Positions 30,897-33,715 of a stretch of DNA of 33,715 bases are shown one piece after another. The DNA lies in contig JACRCP010000013.1 of assembly GCA_016218965.1 (NCBI GenBank), positions 1 to 33,715 on the forward strand, given 5' to 3'. Positions within the stretch are counted from its first letter, which is position 1. The number at the start of each line of letters is the position of its first letter. The notes under the pieces are model-generated. The model was given only the letters and a program-made list of their open reading frames with translations. It was not told the origin of the DNA and did not search any database. The stretch comes from Deltaproteobacteria bacterium (lineage in GTDB: Bacteria > Myxococcota > SpSt-1050 > JACRCP01). The position numbers were made by a program, and so were the translations under genes.

Positions 30897-32336
30897 GTGA
30901 GAGCGCTGCTCATCCACACGCCGATTTGGACCGTGCGGTCCCCGCCGCTCAACGTCCCGTACCTCGCAGCGTACCTGCGCCGCGCGGGGCACGACGTTGC
31001 CGTCATCGACATGAACTGTGAGTTGTACCATTCCGGCGGGCGGGCGTGCCGCGGCTTCTGGGACCGCGCCTTCCTGTTCCAGTGGCAGGACTTCGCCGAG
31101 TTCTCCAAGACAATCCTGCCCCGGCTTGTAGGGCCTTCGCTTTCGGGATACGCCTCGCGGGCGCGGGAATTCCGGCCCGATCTGGTGGGCCTTTCGTGCA
31201 ATTCCTGGGGGGTTACAAAGGTGCTTTCGGAGGCGCTCAAGGCCGCGCTCCCCCGCACGCCGATAGTGGCCGGCGGGCAGATGTGCGAGCCGGGCTTCTA
31301 CGGCAGGGAGTTCGCCGAGTTCCCCTCGGTCGACGCGGTGGTTTTCGGCGAGGGCGAGGAGACGCTCGCCGAGATCGCCCAAACGGCGGCGGGCCGGGGC
31401 GCCGTCGCCCCGGTTGCCGGCACCATCACGCGAGGTCCGGGGGGCCTCGTCGAGGCGCCGCCGCGCCCGCGGATAGGCGATATTGACGCACTTCCCTTTC
31501 CAGACTTCGCAGGCCTCGATGTCGACCGTTACACCGACGACATTGACGATCCGCTCCGTCCGTCGCGGTACTTCAGCATACTCTCGAGCCGCGGCTGTGT
31601 CAGGCACTGCGATTTCTGCCTCCAGCAGGCCATCTGGCGCGGGAAGTACCGCGCCCGAAGTCCGGAGAACGTCGTAGAGGAGATTCGCCTGTTGCGGGAC
31701 GGTCACGGGATGACGCGTTTCCATTTCAACGACCTCTCGCTCAACGGCGACGTCCCCAGGCTGGCCGCGCTCTGCGCGCTCATGGCGCGGGAGACGCCGG
31801 GCATCGAGTGGGAGGCAAACGTCATCATCCGTCCGGAGATGACGGGGGAGGTCTTCGGAGCCATGCGGCGCGCGGGATGTCGGCACGTCGTCTTCGGCAT
31901 AGAGAGCGGTTCGGACACGGTTCTGGCCGAGATGGGGAAGGGATATGGGGCGAAGGTCGCCGCGGCGGTTATCGGCAGCGCGGTGCGCGCGGGGATGTCT
32001 TTTTCGAGCGACCTGATTGTCGGCCACCCGGCGGAGGGGCGGCGCGAGTTCATCGAGACGCTCGAGTTCCTTCTTGAAAACCGGGCGCTGTTCTCACAGC
32101 CCCCGAACGTGTCGCTCTGCATCATCCAGCGCGGCTCCGTCCTCCACGGCAAGGCGGAGCGGCTCGGGCTCTTTATCAACGGCGGCGACGCGCTCGGATG
32201 GTCCCGCATAGACGGGCAGAGCGACCTTGACGAACGGAAGTTCCGGGCGAAGATCCTCGACATGTTCTACCGCGGCCTTTTTTCCCGCGGCCTGAGCATG
32301 ACCGACATGGAACAGGACAGGGTCAAAGAACTCTGA
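30897..32336 (+). CDS. B12-binding radical SAM enzyme
   Basis: 479 aa from GTG 30897, the first codon before RALLIHTPIW, the family N-terminus. Residues 1-165 are the B12-binding-like domain (VAVIDMNCELY, GLSCNSWGVTKV, IVAGGQMCEPGF, DAVVFGEGEETLAEI). The core carries SRGCVRHCDFC (C234, C238, C241), VFGIESGSDTVLAEMGKGY and FSSDLIVGHPAEGRREF. It shares the DhNxExY...R(D/G)FWD feature with the 26385-27926 protein and belongs to the same subfamily. The 56-bp gap after the lipoprotein holds its own promoter. Substrate unknown. Confidence 0.9.
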   Translation: MRALLIHTPIWTVRSPPLNVPYLAAYLRRAGHDVAVIDMNCELYHSGGRACRGFWDRAFLFQWQDFAEFSKTILPRLVGPSLSGYASRAREFRPDLVGLSCNSWGVTKVLSEALKAALPRTPIVAGGQMCEPGFYGREFAEFPSVDAVVFGEGEETLAEIAQTAAGRGAVAPVAGTITRGPGGLVEAPPRPRIGDIDALPFPDFAGLDVDRYTDDIDDPLRPSRYFSILSSRGCVRHCDFCLQQAIWRGKYRARSPENVVEEIRLLRDGHGMTRFHFNDLSLNGDVPRLAALCALMARETPGIEWEANVIIRPEMTGEVFGAMRRAGCRHVVFGIESGSDTVLAEMGKGYGAKVAAAVIGSAVRAGMSFSSDLIVGHPAEGRREFIETLEFLLENRALFSQPPNVSLCIIQRGSVLHGKAERLGLFINGGDALGWSRIDGQSDLDERKFRAKILDMFYRGLFSRGLSMTDMEQDRVKEL

Positions 32337-32341
32337 GCGTT

Positions 32342-32369
32342 TTGGCTTTCGCCGGGCATATGTTAGTAT
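32342..32369 (+). promoter_or_regulatory. Promoter of the PQQ-like propeller gene
   Basis: TTGGCT (32342-32347), 16-bp spacer ending in TGT, TAGTAT (32364-32369); an extended -10 type. Start about 32376, leader about 62 nt, ribosome site GGAGGT (32428-32433). Confidence 0.45.
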
Positions 32370-32438
32370 CCGGGGTATTGAAAAGCCTGCGGCCCGCGCG
32401 CGCAGGGGGCACGGCCGTTCTTGCCGTGGAGGTGGAAG

Positions 32439-33715
32439 ATGGACCGTCGTGGGAGCTGGGTTGTCATGGCAGGGGTCGTGGTTGTGTTGTGCGTCCCGGC
32501 GCCGGCGTCCACGCAGGAGGGCTCCGGCGACACCCTCGCTGTGCCTGTCGGGGACGCGCTTGCCGCGGCGCCCGTGGCGTGGGAGGCCGGGGCGGCGCAA
32601 ATGGTCGTGGGCGTGTGGGACACCATCATCGCGGTCGAGACGGACTCGCGGGATTTGTTTGCCTTGAATGCCGCCGACGGAAAGGAGATCTGGCGCAAAC
32701 CCGCGTTCTACTCGCCCGAGAAGGCGCTCACGCACCTTCCGGCGACCGACGGCAAGCACGTCTGGCTGGGACTCACCGACACCCTCTACGGCCTGCGCGC
32801 GCGCGACGGGAAGGTCCTGTTTGAGGCGCCGCTCGACGGCGAGATAGAGGAAGACCTCGCGTACATCGGCGGGCGCGTAGTAGGGCTTGTGTCGAAAATC
32901 GAGGGGGAGAAGGGGACGCGGGAGCGCCAGTTCTACGTGCGGGACTTCGACGGGGCGACCGGGCGGATCAAGAACTCGATCAACGTCGGGAAGACGACCC
33001 AGGCAATGTTCGCCGTGGACAGGGAGGCGCTTGTCTGCTACACGCTCCTGCGCAAGGTGGACGCCTCGCCGACCGACCGCTTTGCGTTGACCTCGTATCA
33101 GCTTCCAGCCGGTGCGAAACTGTCCTCGGGATCGACGGGCGACGTGAACGGCTGCCCGTACGCCGCGGTTTCGCGCCTTGCGGTGGCGGGGCCCGACGGG
33201 ATTTCGGTGTACCTCAAGGACTCCCTTGCCAAACCCCTCAATCGTTTCGGCCGCGACCTGCCCCGGCAGGCCGCGGACGTGACCATCAGCGGAAAGAAGG
33301 CCATCTTCATCCAGGGCGACAGGGTCTCGGCGGCGGACGTCAACACCCCGTCCGTCTTCTGGCAGTTCGCGGTGGACGGAATGTCGCCGGGCGAGATCCC
33401 GTTTCTCTCCCCTTCGCTGTTCACGACGGTCGGACTGCGCCTGGTCTTTCCCGCGGCGCACGGGGGCTCGCCGCTGCTCGTGGCGTTCGACTCGGCCAAC
33501 GGCAAAAACGTCCGCGCTTCCAGGGGCATCGATGGCATCACCTCGACGACGTATTTCAAGAACCTGCTCGTCGCGGCGACGGGCAAGAAGGTGATGGCAA
33601 TAAACCTCGACAAGCTCGCCGTGCTGCCCAAAAAGGACGCCCCGAAGGAGCCCGAAAAGGCTTCAAAGGACGCCGCCGACGGCGCCGCGCCCGCGAAAAA
33701 GGAACCCGCCAAAGA
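32439..33715 (+). CDS. Secreted PQQ-like beta-propeller protein (3' end outside window)
   Basis: At least 425 aa from ATG 32439 (GGAGGT, 5 bp spacing); the frame is open to the window end. A signal peptide of about 24 residues (MDRRGSWVVMAGVVVVLCVP, then APAS) is followed by PQQ-type blade motifs: DLFALNAADGKEIWRK, LYGLRARDGKVLFE, DFDGATGRI, LVAFDSANGKNV and VMAINLDK. This fold appears in scaffold proteins such as BamB as well as in quinoprotein dehydrogenases. The visible end is a Lys/Glu/Ala/Pro-rich stretch (PKKDAPKEPEKASKDAADG) that looks like a linker to another domain. No quinone-site residues can be judged. Role unknown. Confidence 0.8.
   Translation, partial: MDRRGSWVVMAGVVVVLCVPAPASTQEGSGDTLAVPVGDALAAAPVAWEAGAAQMVVGVWDTIIAVETDSRDLFALNAADGKEIWRKPAFYSPEKALTHLPATDGKHVWLGLTDTLYGLRARDGKVLFEAPLDGEIEEDLAYIGGRVVGLVSKIEGEKGTRERQFYVRDFDGATGRIKNSINVGKTTQAMFAVDREALVCYTLLRKVDASPTDRFALTSYQLPAGAKLSSGSTGDVNGCPYAAVSRLAVAGPDGISVYLKDSLAKPLNRFGRDLPRQAADVTISGKKAIFIQGDRVSAADVNTPSVFWQFAVDGMSPGEIPFLSPSLFTTVGLRLVFPAAHGGSPLLVAFDSANGKNVRASRGIDGITSTTYFKNLLVAATGKKVMAINLDKLAVLPKKDAPKEPEKASKDAADGAAPAKKEPAK

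Noticed and set aside
32094..33461. Long open frame (455 codons) on the minus strand
   Set aside because: Antisense to the PQQ-like propeller gene, which has a signal peptide, GGAGGT ribosome site and blade motifs; the minus frame shows only low-complexity Arg-rich sequence.
1..33715. CRISPR array, tRNA, rRNA, riboswitch, phage or transposase genes
   Set aside because: I looked for regularly spaced long repeats, tRNA-like cloverleaf ends, rRNA segments, and integrase or transposase motifs and saw none; the short tandem arrays have no spacers.

Overview
GC-rich bacterial DNA that reads like a Myxococcota or other deltaproteobacterial-type genome, or a related candidate phylum. The evidence is a secreted Cys-rich protein with a MopE-like DNDCNGLVDD motif and a GCET..NCGGC-type Cys module, plus a lipoprotein with Asp-Ala-Gly repeats; both styles are typical of that group. 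The placement is inference, since there is no rRNA or tRNA in the window. The biotin synthase is of the kind seen in anaerobes and Bacteroidetes, which hints at an anaerobic or low-oxygen life.

Left part (1-11.6 kb): biotin synthesis and biotin use sit face to face. bioB-bioF-bioA-bioD (459-4835, + strand) converge, 6 bp apart, on a minus-strand cluster (11575-4842): methylmalonyl-CoA carboxyltransferase 12S-like subunit, 5S-like (pyruvate/oxaloacetate) carboxyltransferase, biotin carrier protein 2, a KAS III enzyme, biotin carboxylase and biotin carrier protein 1. The parts could be assembled as acyl-CoA carboxylase, two-subunit pyruvate carboxylase, or transcarboxylase. Short tandem heptamer and nonamer repeats are lodged in several gaps, and one inverted nonamer array has been read into the 3' end of bioA.

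Middle part (11.7-20 kb): a four-gene glycan operon (SAM methyltransferase, DegT/DnrJ-type sugar aminotransferase, GT2 glycosyltransferase fused to a methyltransferase, GT-C-like membrane protein). It is flanked by two paralogous lipoproteins whose C-terminal domain I do not recognise. The same domain is fused to the C-terminus of a membrane-anchored SGNH hydrolase at 18435-19976.

Right part (20-33.7 kb): a Cys-rich seven-repeat (probable beta-propeller) surface protein; a radical SAM enzyme whose SPASM domain is at the N-terminus; a truncated B12-binding radical SAM gene that lost its catalytic half; three more N-terminally anchored SGNH hydrolases; two complete B12-binding radical SAM enzymes; a DAG-repeat lipoprotein; and the start of a secreted PQQ-like propeller protein that runs off the window. 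SGNH and radical SAM genes occur in equal number (four each) and are interleaved.

Promoters visible by eye are mostly extended -10 (TGn) types. Three of them lie exactly 7 bp from a start codon that has no Shine-Dalgarno sequence, suggesting leaderless mRNAs. The most novel candidate is the surface-modification island at about 11.7-32.3 kb, built from the new lipoprotein domain, the SGNH hydrolases and the radical SAM enzymes. Its product and function are not determinable from sequence alone.
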